A stretch of DNA of 64,000 nt, taken from assembly GCA_016197205.1 (NCBI GenBank), contig JACPWG010000142.1:100537-164536 (forward strand). Reading direction: 5' to 3'. Shown here piece by piece: positions 8,622 through 17,128 of this stretch. Position numbers and translations under genes: made by a program. The notes beneath the pieces are model-generated. The model worked only from the letters and a program-made list of their open reading frames with translations, did not search any database and was not told the DNA's origin. Each line of letters opens with the position of its first letter. Position 1 is the first letter of the stretch. The stretch comes from Planctomycetota bacterium. GTDB lineage: Bacteria; Planctomycetota; MHYJ01; WSZJ01; JACPWG01.

Positions 8622-9380
8622 TCAGCGGAACGCCCGGACGGGCTGCGCCGGAGCCGCGGTCGCAAGGTCGGACGGGGCCGCGGTCGCCCCCGCTTCGAGC
8701 GCCACGCGCCCCTCGCTCGCCACGTCCTTCACGGAGTCCAGCGCCCAGAATCCCACTTCGTCCAGGGCGTCGAACACCCGGACCAGCTCCGCTTGCAGAA
8801 GGTCGCGCCACGCTTCCAGGCGTTCACGGGACGCGGCCAGGGCCTCCCGCGTCTCCCGGTCCCGCGGTAGGTCCGGGTCCTTCGCGAAGAGGGCGAGCAG
8901 GCGTAGCGCCGCCTCGACGGCCTCCAGGTGTCCGAGCTTCGCGCGTCCGATGCCCGTTTCCCGGTCCTCCCCCCGCGCGAGCAGGGCCGCGGCGACGAAA
9001 CGAACAATCGGGCGCGCCTCGACGACCCACAGAAGCGCGCGCGTCGTGAGGGAGGGCGTCGCCGTCTCGGTCGCCCGCTCGATCGGCAAAGGGAACGGTG
9101 CGCCCACGGCCGCCTCGACAAGCTGCCGCACGCCGTAGCGGTCGGCCCCGCCGCGACCTTTCGCGGAGTGCAGCAAGATTGCCTCCAACCGGTTTCCGGG
9201 ATAGTCAACGGTCCCGGCCGCCATGCGGTCGAAGTGGCAGAGCAGCGGGCCGCAGATTTTCTCCGCGAGGTCCTCCGGCGAGAGCGCGCGGAGCCGCGCC
9301 GTCTCGATTCGTTTGCGTTCGTCCACGATCACCCCGGCCGCGCGTTCGAGCAGCTCGACTTTCCTTAGTAGGGTGTTCAC
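8622..9380 (-). CDS. Element-encoded protein of unknown function
   Basis: 252 aa from a GTG start at 9380 that overlaps the TGA of the upstream gene (GTGA), with AGG a few bases upstream. The protein is mostly helical in appearance and rich in Arg, Ala and Leu. Residues 1-60 (LLRKVELLERAAGVIVDERKRIETARLRAL) look like a coiled coil. No catalytic motif, signal peptide or membrane segment was recognised. Its stop lies 136 bases before the -35 box of the next unit, so it is the last gene of the replication-side operon. I do not recognise a family. Confidence 0.7.
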   Translation of the reverse strand: MNTLLRKVELLERAAGVIVDERKRIETARLRALSPEDLAEKICGPLLCHFDRMAAGTVDYPGNRLEAILLHSAKGRGGADRYGVRQLVEAAVGAPFPLPIERATETATPSLTTRALLWVVEARPIVRFVAAALLARGEDRETGIGRAKLGHLEAVEAALRLLALFAKDPDLPRDRETREALAASRERLEAWRDLLQAELVRVFDALDEVGFWALDSVKDVASEGRVALEAGATAAPSDLATAAPAQPVRAFR

Positions 9381-9811
9381 CCTAGCAGCCTCCCGTTGCC
9401 GTTTCCGCCGGGCTTCGCCGCGAGCGCCGCCGCTTCGAGCGCCGCGATTCGCGCCGGGATGTCGGCCGCGGCCGGGTCGAGAGGGACGGCGGGCGAACCG
9501 AGCCCGGCAGCGCGCACGAGCGCGACGGCCGCCTTGAGCTTGTCTTCGCCGGCAAGCTCCGCCACGAGCACGGCGACGGCCGCGGGCAGCCCGCCGCGGA
9601 GGGCGTCGAGGGAGTCGCGCCACACCTCGCGCCGCGCCGCCGCAACGGCCGTTTCGAACGCGGGCAGGGCGCGCCAGCGCCCGAGCGTGCGCCGGGAAAG
9701 GCCCAGCTCTTCGGCCGTCGCGGTCGGGCCGCGGCCGGAGCCGATGAGCGCCGCCGCCTTCGCTTGGCGCGGGGTCAGGGACGCCGCCACGTCGAGCGCC
9801 GAAGCAACCAT
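9377..9811 (-). CDS. HTH protein (phage/terminase-small-like fold)
   Basis: 144-aa protein with an N-terminal HTH: LTPRQAKAAALIGSG, then TAEELGLSRRTLGRWR and a PAFETAV tail. This arrangement resembles small phage DNA-binding proteins, including some small terminase-type and transposase-type HTH domains. GAGG precedes ATG 9811. It overlaps the next gene by 4 bases and follows the nuclease-like gene by 9 bases, so it belongs to the same operon. No large terminase is present, so packaging is not supported; a regulatory or replication role is equally possible. Confidence 0.6.
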   Translation of the reverse strand: MVASALDVAASLTPRQAKAAALIGSGRGPTATAEELGLSRRTLGRWRALPAFETAVAAARREVWRDSLDALRGGLPAAVAVLVAELAGEDKLKAAVALVRAAGLGSPAVPLDPAAADIPARIAALEAAALAAKPGGNGNGRLLG

Positions 9812-9820
9812 CGTCGGGCC

Positions 9821-10213
9821 TCATGCAAACGGGACATTCGGGGCCGGATCGGGCACCGGGATTATGCCGGATGCGAGGTCCGGAGTCAACCCGCGGTCGG
9901 GCCGTCCACCGCCGAGCCGGAGCAGCTCCACCAGGTTCGAGAGCCGCAAGACGGCCAGGACGTTCGGGGAGCCTCTCTGCCGGATCACGAGCAGCGGGGG
10001 CTGGCCGTTCGACGCGCCACGCTTCGCTTGGTCGAGCCCTTCGCGGAGCAGCTTCGGAAGCGCCTTCCGCACCTTGCACTCGACGCCGCCGAACGGCGAG
10101 CCGGGAGGGAGCAGGACGTCCGGTCCCGGGTCGCCGAAGTCCGCGCGGACGTTGCGACGGCCGCCGAGCGCCTCGGCCGTGTCGCGTTCGAGTTGCTTCC
10201 AGGGGGTCGGCAT
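9821..10213 (-). CDS. PD-(D/E)XK nuclease-like protein (Hjc/VRR type)
   Basis: 130-aa protein whose layout fits the PD-(D/E)XK fold. An early acidic helix (KQLERDTAEALGG) is followed by GPDVLL (the Asp) and, about 15 residues on, VECKVR, the E-x-K catalytic pair. PLLVIRQRGSPNVLAVLR could be the next strands. Small stand-alone enzymes of this kind act as Holliday-junction or replication-associated nucleases in phages and plasmids. ATG 10213 was chosen because GAGGAA lies 8 bases upstream; a TTG at 10228 is an alternative. The family is inferred by motif only. Confidence 0.65.
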   Translation of the reverse strand: MPTPWKQLERDTAEALGGRRNVRADFGDPGPDVLLPPGSPFGGVECKVRKALPKLLREGLDQAKRGASNGQPPLLVIRQRGSPNVLAVLRLSNLVELLRLGGGRPDRGLTPDLASGIIPVPDPAPNVPFA

Positions 10214-10235
10214 TTCTCGATTCCTCAAATCGTCG

Positions 10236-10781
10236 TCAGGCCGGAGCGGGTCCGGACGCCGCGAGCTTCCACAGGAGCTTCGTCAGCCGGGCCGCGACGG
10301 TCTTCGGCTCGAACGCTTCGGCCGCCAGGCCCACCAGCTCGATTGCTTCCGCGGGCGTCGGGAGCTTGTCGCCGAGCGCGTCGAGGGACGCATGGAGCTT
10401 GTCCCGCGCCTCGCCGCGGCGGAGCCGTTCTTCGGGCGTGAGCTTGTGCCAGGCCGCGACGGACGCGCGCGCGGAGTCGGGCGGGTTCGAGGTCGAGCAG
10501 CGGGCCGCGTTCTCCGCGCGCCGCTTCACGTTCGCCTCGTGTCGCCGGGCTTCGTCCGCCTTTCGTGCCGCGTGCGCCGCCTCTTGTTCGGGCGTGCGCT
10601 TCGGCTTCGGCGGGTTCGGCGGAGCGTGAACGGCCGCGGGCTTCGAGGGCGAAGGGACCGCCGCCGGGTCCGGGGCGGAGCGCGGGGCGGAGCCGATGAG
10701 CACGAGGCCGGCCAGGCCGCGCCGGGTCAGGGCCTCGCGTTCGCGTGCCGTTGTCGAGGTCGAGGTCGAGGTCTTCGTCAT
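10236..10781 (-). CDS. Element-encoded protein, unknown, with repeat domain
   Basis: 181 aa. ATG 10781 is preceded by a strong AGGAGG. The N-terminus has a Thr/Ser run (KTSTSTSTTARERE), the middle is Pro/Lys/Arg rich, and the C-terminal 60 residues (LHASLDALGDKLPTPAEAIE onward) resemble the whole of the next upstream small protein encoded at 10810-10998. The shared unit is LxxLGDxxPTxAEAxELVxLA. Function unknown; the highly charged middle suggests nucleic-acid or protein contacts. Confidence 0.6.
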   Translation of the reverse strand: MTKTSTSTSTTAREREALTRRGLAGLVLIGSAPRSAPDPAAVPSPSKPAAVHAPPNPPKPKRTPEQEAAHAARKADEARRHEANVKRRAENAARCSTSNPPDSARASVAAWHKLTPEERLRRGEARDKLHASLDALGDKLPTPAEAIELVGLAAEAFEPKTVAARLTKLLWKLAASGPAPA

Positions 10782-10809
10782 GACGGTTCACCTCCTCAAG
10801 AAATCCGTG

Positions 10810-10998
10810 TCAGGTCCGGGAAGGGAGCGACGCCACGAGCCGCCCAAAGGCCCGGGCCAATCCGGCAGCCGCGGTCAGCGGCGGGAACGCCGCCCCAGCG
10901 AGCGTCACCAGCTCGCGGGCCTCCGCCGCAGTCGGCACCAGGTCGCCGAGCCGACGGAGCGCAGCCAAGAGGTCTTCGCGCGCGGCCACAATGCGCAC
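10810..10998 (-). CDS. Small protein related to the downstream gene, possibly frameshifted
   Basis: 62 aa read from GTG 10998, with no convincing ribosome binding site there. The sequence (DLLAALRRLGDLVPTAAEAR, then ELVTLAGAAF) is similar to the C-terminus of the 181-aa neighbour. A better start, ATG 11080 with GGAGG 7 bases upstream, runs into a 13-C tract (11064-11076 on the complementary strand) and ends up out of frame. Losing one C from the tract would join it to this frame and give about 89 residues. So this may be a broken gene, a sequencing artefact or a slippery-tract control. Confidence 0.5.
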   Translation of the reverse strand: MRIVAAREDLLAALRRLGDLVPTAAEARELVTLAGAAFPPLTAAAGLARAFGRLVASLPSRT

Positions 10999-11111
10999 GC
11001 CGCGGGTTCGTCGCGCGGAACGGCTTTCACCCGGTCGCCGGGGGGGGCAGTCGTCCGAGGGTCGGGGGGGGGGGGGTCATCGGGTCGCCTCCGAATGGGG
11101 GTCCAGGTCGA

Positions 11112-14100
11112 TCATCCCGCCGCCACCGCGGCCGGTTCGAGCTCCGACGGGGCCGATGTCGCCGCCCGGAGCGGGGGCGTCGGCAGTCGCCACGGGGCCG
11201 CACGCGCCCGGGCGTCCGCCAGGGCCGCACCCGCGTAGCGCACCGCCTCGCCGGTCGGGATGCCGCGGGCCTCCAGCCGGGCCGCGAGTCCCGCCGCCAC
11301 CGGGTCGAGCCCGCCGGCCACCGATTCCGCCAGGGCGCCCGCCCGCTCGCCATGCGCGCAGCGGGCCTCGTCACCGTCGAGCCCGGAGCCGCCGGCGAGG
11401 GCCACCATGCCGGCCAGGAGCGCCCAGTCTGAGGGAGGGTCGCCCGGGTCGGCCGGGGGCATGGGCAGCCCGCACCAGGCCGCCGTTGTCGGCACGGCCG
11501 CGACCAGCTCCGCCAGGGCCACCGCCGCGGGGGGGATGCCCGAGAGGTCCGGAATCAGCGTGGGCACCGCGGGGGCGGTCGGGGCCTCGACATGGGGCAC
11601 GGCCGCCAGCTCCGCCGACGGGTCCGCCCGGCGACGATAGGCCAGGATCGCCGCTCGGAGCGCCTCCGCCGCGCCCGGGCGAGTCTCCCGGACCACCCAA
11701 CAGCCGCGCCCGGACGGGCGGGGGAGGGTCGCGGCGGGGCACCCCCCGTATCGCGCTATAACCTCTCGCTCCGCCGAACGTTCCGAAAGACCGACACAAC
11801 CCCGTATAGAGAGTATAGTAAATACGGGGTTGTGTCGGCCTTTCGTATCCGTCGCGCGCACAAGCACTTCCGCGCGGAGAGGGGGGGGGGCCTCCAGGAG
11901 CCACCGTCCGAGCCCCGATCCGACCACGCCCAGCTCGGCCGCCGTCGCGTCGAGCAGCGCCGCCCACGCGGTCGCCGCAAGGGAGGGCACCGGCCCACCG
12001 CCCGGGACGTCCACCACGTCCACTGTGTCGCTCGCCTCGTCTTCGACCGCCGCGAATAGATCCGGTTCGGCGTCGCCCCACTCGGCGGGCATCGACGAGT
12101 GGGGCGACGCCACGATCACCGCCCGCGGCGTCGAGGTCCACAACTCGCGGACGCGGGCGATTGCTTGCGCCGTCTCCGCGCCGGTCAGGGCGTCCACCAA
12201 GGTCTTGCCGCCGATGCCGAGAGCCCGGGCGTCCTCGCCGACGGCGCCCCGGTTAGGCGTCGGCACGCCGATGAGGAGCAGCCCGTCGCACGCCCGGAAG
12301 CGATTCAGCCCGCGCACCCCCCCGAAGTGTCCCACCTCGAGCTCGGCGATGAGCCTGGCGTCGCGCAGCCCGGCCAGGGTCGCGAGCAGGGGGCCGGCGG
12401 CGGCTGGATCGGCCAGGATCGCCGCGCGTGCCGCCGGGTCCGCCGTCGCCTCCCACGCCTTACCCACGGCCGCCGCCGCCGCCTGATAGGCGACGAGCCC
12501 CAACGTCGGCGCCGACATGCCGGTCGTGTCGCGCGTGTACGTCGCCGCTCCCTGGATCATCCGCGCGACCAGCGGCGACCCGACCAGATAAGTCCCGAGC
12601 CCAGCGCGGGCGAGGATGCGATGCCGCGCCGTCGCCGCCCGGACGTGGCAGCGCGACACCGGCGCATCCGGCCGCGTCACTTCCAGGGCGAAGACGCGCA
12701 CGTCTCGCCCGAGTAGCGCAGCTCGGGTAGCGGCATTGGTCCAGCCCGCCGTGCCGTCAAGAATGAGATAGGACCGCCTCGGGTCCCGCCGGAGTCGCCG
12801 CAGCTCGCGGACGTCGCGCCGGAGTTCCGCGCGCGCGCCCCGGACGGTCGCAAGCGTCACGTCGTCGCCGAGCGGGACCGGCGCGCCGCGATAGGTGAGG
12901 GTCGGCGCTTTGACGGGCAGGGCCCGCGCCGCCGCCAGCGCCGCGGAGAGTCGCCGTCTCGCCTCGCTCGCCGACGTCCGGAGCGGATCCCGGTCACCGG
13001 GGGCCGCGGCACGCACGGCGTCCCGTGCGGTCGCCCACGCCTCGCGCGCCGGGTCCACGATGAGCCGCGCCGCAGTCACCGCCGCGAAGTACGCAGCGCC
13101 CCGTCCTCGTTCCCGGTCGCGCCCACGCGCCACGTCCGCCGCGAGCCGCTCCACGTTGCGCCGCTCCGCTTCGGCCCACGCCTCGCCGCGTCGGCGTCGA
13201 GTCTCGAATCCTGGAGCGGGGCGCGGATGCGCCTCCTCTCCGGCCGCGACGATGCAGGCCGCGGGGTCGAGGATAGCGCCGGGCATCGCCGGGGGGTCGA
13301 GCTCGCCGGCGAACGCCTGGAGTATCTGGTGCAGGTCCGGCCGCGGCCACGGGGAGCGGTCGAGGTCCTCGCCGCGGAGCACGGCCGCCGTGTCTAGCAT
13401 CGGGGGCTTCGGAGGGCGTGCCGCGCAACGTGCGTCCGCGATCGCCGCGGCCAAGAGCGGCGCGCCGGTCGGCGCGGGGTCAGGTGTATACCCTATGCGC
13501 GCCTGCCGCCAGGTCGGGAGCTTGCCACGGTCGCAGGCGAGGTCCGCCGCGGCTTCGAGCGCGGAGCGTCGCAGCTCCGCGCCGAACAAACGCCACGTCC
13601 AGACGCGCTTTCCCTTTCCGCCTCGTGTCGCGCGGGCAGCTTGCGCCTCGCCGATCCTACGGAGTTGCTCCGCGTCCGCGAGTCCGGCCGTTAGGATGAG
13701 CACGTCCGCGATGTCGCGCATCGGTGCCACGGCCGCCGCAAGTTCCGGGTCCGCGTGCGTCCCGGACGCTACGCGGAGGTCCTCTATCGTCGCGTTGCGC
13801 GTGTCGAGCAGCGCGAGCGCCTCATCATAAATGCCGACGCCTCGCAGCTCGCCGCGGGCCGCGAGTATCTCCGCGTGCGCGTGCGTCGCGATATCTTGTC
13901 CAGGTCCCAGCGGGTCGTGGGCGGGGCACGTCTCGCGCAGCGGGCACTTGCCGCACGCGACGGCGCGGAGCCCCCACGGTCCGGCCGCCGCAACGGCGAT
14001 TTTCTTTTCGCGGGCGGGCAGGATGCAGCGCCGCTCCGTCCCTTCATGTCGCCGGATCGGGGCATCGTCGCCGGCAAATCCCTGGTACGTCGCTTCGTGT

Positions 14101-15395
14101 TCGTCGGCGAGGGTGTGCGACGGCGCGAGGATCGTAGCGCGCCGGTCGCCCCGGGCGAGGTCGCGGAGGGCCTCGCGGGTTTTTCCAGCGCCCAAGGAAA
14201 TGTCGAAGACGCCGACGCGCCCGGGCGCGGCAGCCGTCCACTCGCTCGCCTCGCGATAAATCGCCGGCAGCTCGCGGTCGAGGTCATCGACGTGGCAGGT
14301 TCGCGTGGTCTTCGCGGGGGGCGGAGGCGGGGGCGCAACGGCCACGATTCCCGCCGCGGCGCGCGCCGCGTCCAGCTCCGCCGGAGAGAAGAGCGCGAGC
14401 ACGTCGCGGAGGTCCCGGCCCTGGCAATGCCCGTGCGAGCAGTGTAGCCAGCCTAGGGTTTCTCCCGCATGAGGGGCCCATAGGATCGTCGAGCCGTCGA
14501 GGGGCGAGCCCTTCGAATGCGCCGCCTCGTTCGGGCAGACGACCGCCCACTTGCCGGATTCGATTTCGCCGCCGAGCCAACCGCGCGCGCGGAAGGCGTG
14601 GTAGAGGATGCCAGGCGTTCCCGCGGGCGCGAGGTCGCGGCCTTCGATCTTTTCTTTTCGCGGACGTGCCGCCGCACGCTCGCGCGGGAGAAGTTTGCGG
14701 GCTGCTTCGAGGTCCTCCGCGGTCGGGTCGCAGGTCCACGCGCCGATGCGCGCGGGGTCGCCGCGCGTCTCGCGCCGCTCGGGCTTCCCGCCTTCGTCGC
14801 GCGTCGCGTGCGGGAGTCGGTAGAGTCGAGTCCAGTCGGCGCAGCTCGGATCTGAAACGATGCCGAAACGTCGGCACAAATAAAAACACCAGCTCCAATA
14901 TCGGATCTTCCACGCTTCCGCGTCCGCCGGAGCGCACAAGACGAAAGGCTCGGGCAGGACGCCGAGCACGCGGTATCCGCCGCGCGTTCTGTAAAAAAAG
15001 AGTCCCGGATGCGCCGCCGCGAGCGCGTCGAGCTTGGGCAGCTCGCCGACCCACCAGTCATCGCCCGCGGTCGTGCCGGGAGTCCCGCCGGTCGCAGCGT
15101 GCGCCGCCTCCGCGTCCACGTCGAACACCGCCGCGACCATCGGGACGCCTTGCCGCGGGCGCATCCCGAGCTTGGATCGCGTCGCCGGCGATAGGGCTTC
15201 GGAGGTCAAGCGCCGCGCGATCCGGCGAAAGCTGTAGGCGCAGAAATGCGCGTCGGTCGGGAAGGCTCGGGCGAGGGCGTCGCCGAGAGTCAGGTAGAGC
15301 GCGCTTCCGCCCTTCTCATTTTTCGGCCAGCCGCGAAGGTGCGCGTGGAGCAGGACCGGGACGCGAGGCGCGGGAGAGAGCGCCGAGGGAGTCAT
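11112..15395 (-). CDS. Primase-helicase replication protein
   Basis: 1427-aa multidomain protein, the likely replication initiator of the element. N-terminal region resembles an archaeo-eukaryotic primase: acidic motif VFDVDAE near 89, YRTRGGYRVLG near 137, and DWTRLYRLPHA near 186. A Cys/His segment follows (VVCPNEAAH near 285, CSHGHCQGR near 320), as in several phage primases. A helicase part starts with Walker A SLGAGKTRE (near 397), a cysteine cluster (CGKCPLRETC near 480), a DEAL box (IYDEALALLD near 525), and a late motif HFGGVRGLNRF (near 1021) typical of helicases in such fusions. An HTH-like segment lies near 1200. ATG 15395 overlaps the upstream HTH gene stop (ATGA). Domain calls are by motif. 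Confidence 0.78.
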   Translation of the reverse strand: MTPSALSPAPRVPVLLHAHLRGWPKNEKGGSALYLTLGDALARAFPTDAHFCAYSFRRIARRLTSEALSPATRSKLGMRPRQGVPMVAAVFDVDAEAAHAATGGTPGTTAGDDWWVGELPKLDALAAAHPGLFFYRTRGGYRVLGVLPEPFVLCAPADAEAWKIRYWSWCFYLCRRFGIVSDPSCADWTRLYRLPHATRDEGGKPERRETRGDPARIGAWTCDPTAEDLEAARKLLPRERAAARPRKEKIEGRDLAPAGTPGILYHAFRARGWLGGEIESGKWAVVCPNEAAHSKGSPLDGSTILWAPHAGETLGWLHCSHGHCQGRDLRDVLALFSPAELDAARAAAGIVAVAPPPPPPAKTTRTCHVDDLDRELPAIYREASEWTAAAPGRVGVFDISLGAGKTREALRDLARGDRRATILAPSHTLADEHEATYQGFAGDDAPIRRHEGTERRCILPAREKKIAVAAAGPWGLRAVACGKCPLRETCPAHDPLGPGQDIATHAHAEILAARGELRGVGIYDEALALLDTRNATIEDLRVASGTHADPELAAAVAPMRDIADVLILTAGLADAEQLRRIGEAQAARATRGGKGKRVWTWRLFGAELRRSALEAAADLACDRGKLPTWRQARIGYTPDPAPTGAPLLAAAIADARCAARPPKPPMLDTAAVLRGEDLDRSPWPRPDLHQILQAFAGELDPPAMPGAILDPAACIVAAGEEAHPRPAPGFETRRRRGEAWAEAERRNVERLAADVARGRDRERGRGAAYFAAVTAARLIVDPAREAWATARDAVRAAAPGDRDPLRTSASEARRRLSAALAAARALPVKAPTLTYRGAPVPLGDDVTLATVRGARAELRRDVRELRRLRRDPRRSYLILDGTAGWTNAATRAALLGRDVRVFALEVTRPDAPVSRCHVRAATARHRILARAGLGTYLVGSPLVARMIQGAATYTRDTTGMSAPTLGLVAYQAAAAAVGKAWEATADPAARAAILADPAAAGPLLATLAGLRDARLIAELEVGHFGGVRGLNRFRACDGLLLIGVPTPNRGAVGEDARALGIGGKTLVDALTGAETAQAIARVRELWTSTPRAVIVASPHSSMPAEWGDAEPDLFAAVEDEASDTVDVVDVPGGGPVPSLAATAWAALLDATAAELGVVGSGLGRWLLEAPPPLRAEVLVRATDTKGRHNPVFTILSIRGCVGLSERSAEREVIARYGGCPAATLPRPSGRGCWVVRETRPGAAEALRAAILAYRRRADPSAELAAVPHVEAPTAPAVPTLIPDLSGIPPAAVALAELVAAVPTTAAWCGLPMPPADPGDPPSDWALLAGMVALAGGSGLDGDEARCAHGERAGALAESVAGGLDPVAAGLAARLEARGIPTGEAVRYAGAALADARARAAPWRLPTPPLRAATSAPSELEPAAVAAG
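11784..11845. repeat. 24-bp inverted repeat inside the primase-helicase gene
   Basis: Arms 11784-11807 and 11822-11845 pair with a single mismatch; the loop is a 14-base AT-rich stretch (AGAGAGTATAGTAA). It is by far the strongest hairpin seen inside a gene here. The region stays open in the protein (residues about 1183-1203), so the gene tolerates it. It could serve as a single-strand origin, a regulator binding site or an insertion footprint. Confidence 0.85.
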
Positions 15396-15718
15396 CGCCG
15401 CGGCCGCCCCATGAGCAGCCGGACGTACTCGCTCTGCGGCGGCGCAACCGCGACCGGCCCGGGCGGAGGGAGCGGCGTCGTCTCGCGCGCCTCCAGCGCG
15501 GCGAGGAAGGCCGGGCGACGCACACACAGCCGGCGCCCGAGCCGAACGTAGGGCCCGCACTGGCCCCGCAGAACCGCACGACGGGCCGCGGAGGGTGAGA
15601 CCCCGAGGGCAAGTGCCAAGTCCTCGGAGAGGAGGACCTCGGGCAGGAGGGCGCGCCCGAGCGCGCGAGCGCGGGCAGGGTCAGGGGCGGGGGCGGGCAA
15701 CGGTAGGGGATCGGGCAT
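15392..15718 (-). CDS. Small HTH (excisionase/AlpA-like) protein
   Basis: 108 aa from ATG 15718, with GGAG and AGGAC upstream; an in-frame ATG at 15736 has no such site. The central region (LSEDLALALGVSPSAARRAV, RGQCGPYVRLGRRLCVRR) is a winged HTH of the excisionase type, where the final Arg-rich hairpin contacts DNA. Its stop codon overlaps the start of the primase-helicase (ATGA), implying coupled translation. Likely a control or initiation accessory protein; family call by motif. Confidence 0.68.
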   Translation of the reverse strand: MPDPLPLPAPAPDPARARALGRALLPEVLLSEDLALALGVSPSAARRAVLRGQCGPYVRLGRRLCVRRPAFLAALEARETTPLPPPGPVAVAPPQSEYVRLLMGRPRR

Positions 15719-15810
15719 GTCCTGGCTCTCCAACATTGGGTGTCGGAGGTCCAGGGCAGCCGTCGCGGCGAGTTACGGCGGGATTTTTTTCTTTTTCTCG
15801 ATTTTCCTGC

Positions 15811-17001
15811 CTACGCGGGGAGGCGGTCGAGGAGGTCCTGCAACTCCGGGTCGGCGCGCAGTCGGGCGATTTCCTCCGCCAGCGCGTCCGAGACGGCCTG
15901 TTGCGTCACGCCCGCGGCGCGAGCGGCCTCCGTTTGGGATAGCGTTTCCGCCCGGAGCGCCGCGAGCAGACAGGCGCGCGCCGCGGCCAGCGCGGGCTTG
16001 CTCGCCGGTTGCCGAAGCTCGATCTCCATGCGGGCGCGCAACGCGACGCGCACCGCCTCCACGTCCGCGACGGCCTCCCGGTCTTCGGGCATCGGGTCGG
16101 CGCCCTCCCGCGGCGCCAAGCACCCCGCCCTTGCACCGTCCGCGACGCCGGGCAGAAGATACCAGCCGTCTTTCCCCCTTTTCGCGATCGGCGAACCGAG
16201 TACAGGCAACCGAACGTGGATGAGGGCCAGGAGGGCGGAGCTCGCGGCGTCGCGGTTGCCCTTGAGCCGCGGATCAAGGGCCGGGTCGAGCTTGAGTTTC
16301 TTCCCTTGCCTTTTGCTTTCGCCCGCCACGTAGTCGAACAGCCTCCCGAATCCAGGCGCGAGGACCCTCGCAGCGTCCTCCGAGTCCAGGAGCGAGCCGT
16401 CGAGGTCCTTCCCGGTGCCGGTCGGCTTGCGCAGACGGATGCGCAGCTCTCTCGGCCAGAGGTAGGCCCTCCGTTCCGATCCGATACGGCGCAAGTCTGC
16501 CGCGCGCCCACTGCCAGGCTCAGCGAGAATCGGCCAGTCGGGCAGCACCGGCGAGCCGGCGCGCGAGCGCTCCTCCGCGAGGATGCCGGCCTCCAGCGCT
16601 TCGCGCCAGAACCGAAGCCCCAAATAGATCGCCAGCACCGCGGCCGGGACGTTCCTGCGCAGGTCCCGCGCAAGGACGCCCGCGCGGATCAGCCAGTCGG
16701 GCGCCACGCGGACGTAGTCTCCGATCACGCGGAGCAAGACGTCCGTAGGCGCCTCCTCGCCCGCGAAAAGAAAAGTCCCCTCGGGAGCGCAATAGAACGC
16801 CTGGCGAAAAAGGACCAGCGCGCAGACGTCTTCCGGGTGAAGCGCGGGGAGGTCCGCGAGGATTCTTCGGTGGGCCTGGAGGACATCGCGGCGGAGTTCG
16901 AGGGCCTCCCGTCGCGCGGGCGTGCCGCGAGCGGGCCACGCGTTTCCCGGCGGGTCACCCACGAGGTTTCGCGCCTCGATCTCTTTTTTCGAGTCACTCA
17001 T
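15811..17001 (-). CDS. Element-encoded protein with C-terminal HTH, unknown
   Basis: 396 aa, first gene of the leftward operon. No recognised catalytic domain in residues 1-330; this part is helical and Arg-rich with two Trp-containing segments. Near residues 345-375 a clear HTH is seen (SQTEAARAAGVTQQAVSDAL), as in Xre or sigma-like region 4 folds. ATG 17001 was chosen; an in-frame ATG at 17031 lies inside the candidate right arm site and would add ten residues. A run of T and C (15785-15800) follows its stop and could weaken read-through. Possibly an initiator or regulator; unknown. Confidence 0.68.
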   Translation of the reverse strand: MSDSKKEIEARNLVGDPPGNAWPARGTPARREALELRRDVLQAHRRILADLPALHPEDVCALVLFRQAFYCAPEGTFLFAGEEAPTDVLLRVIGDYVRVAPDWLIRAGVLARDLRRNVPAAVLAIYLGLRFWREALEAGILAEERSRAGSPVLPDWPILAEPGSGRAADLRRIGSERRAYLWPRELRIRLRKPTGTGKDLDGSLLDSEDAARVLAPGFGRLFDYVAGESKRQGKKLKLDPALDPRLKGNRDAASSALLALIHVRLPVLGSPIAKRGKDGWYLLPGVADGARAGCLAPREGADPMPEDREAVADVEAVRVALRARMEIELRQPASKPALAAARACLLAALRAETLSQTEAARAAGVTQQAVSDALAEEIARLRADPELQDLLDRLPA

Positions 17002-17011
17002 GAGCCGGTTT

Positions 17012-17035
17012 CCAGGCATACTCCCAGGCATACTA
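17012..17035. repeat. Candidate integrase arm site, right
   Basis: Matches 6198-6221 at 23 of 24 positions with the same 12-base period of AGGCATACT. It lies 93 bases inside attR and directly upstream of the first gene of the element, so a protein bound here could also affect its transcription. Confidence 0.55.
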
Positions 17036-17128
17036 AGTTAGTGTGCCTGAGGGTCCGCTAGGGTGCGCGAGCGCGCGCGGAGCCCACTTGTCCGCTCGCC
17101 CGCAAGCCCTTGCGGTTACTGAGAAAAG

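Noticed and set aside
9377..9811. Terminase small subunit and hence prophage
   Set aside because: No large terminase, portal or capsid genes follow; the HTH alone is not specific.
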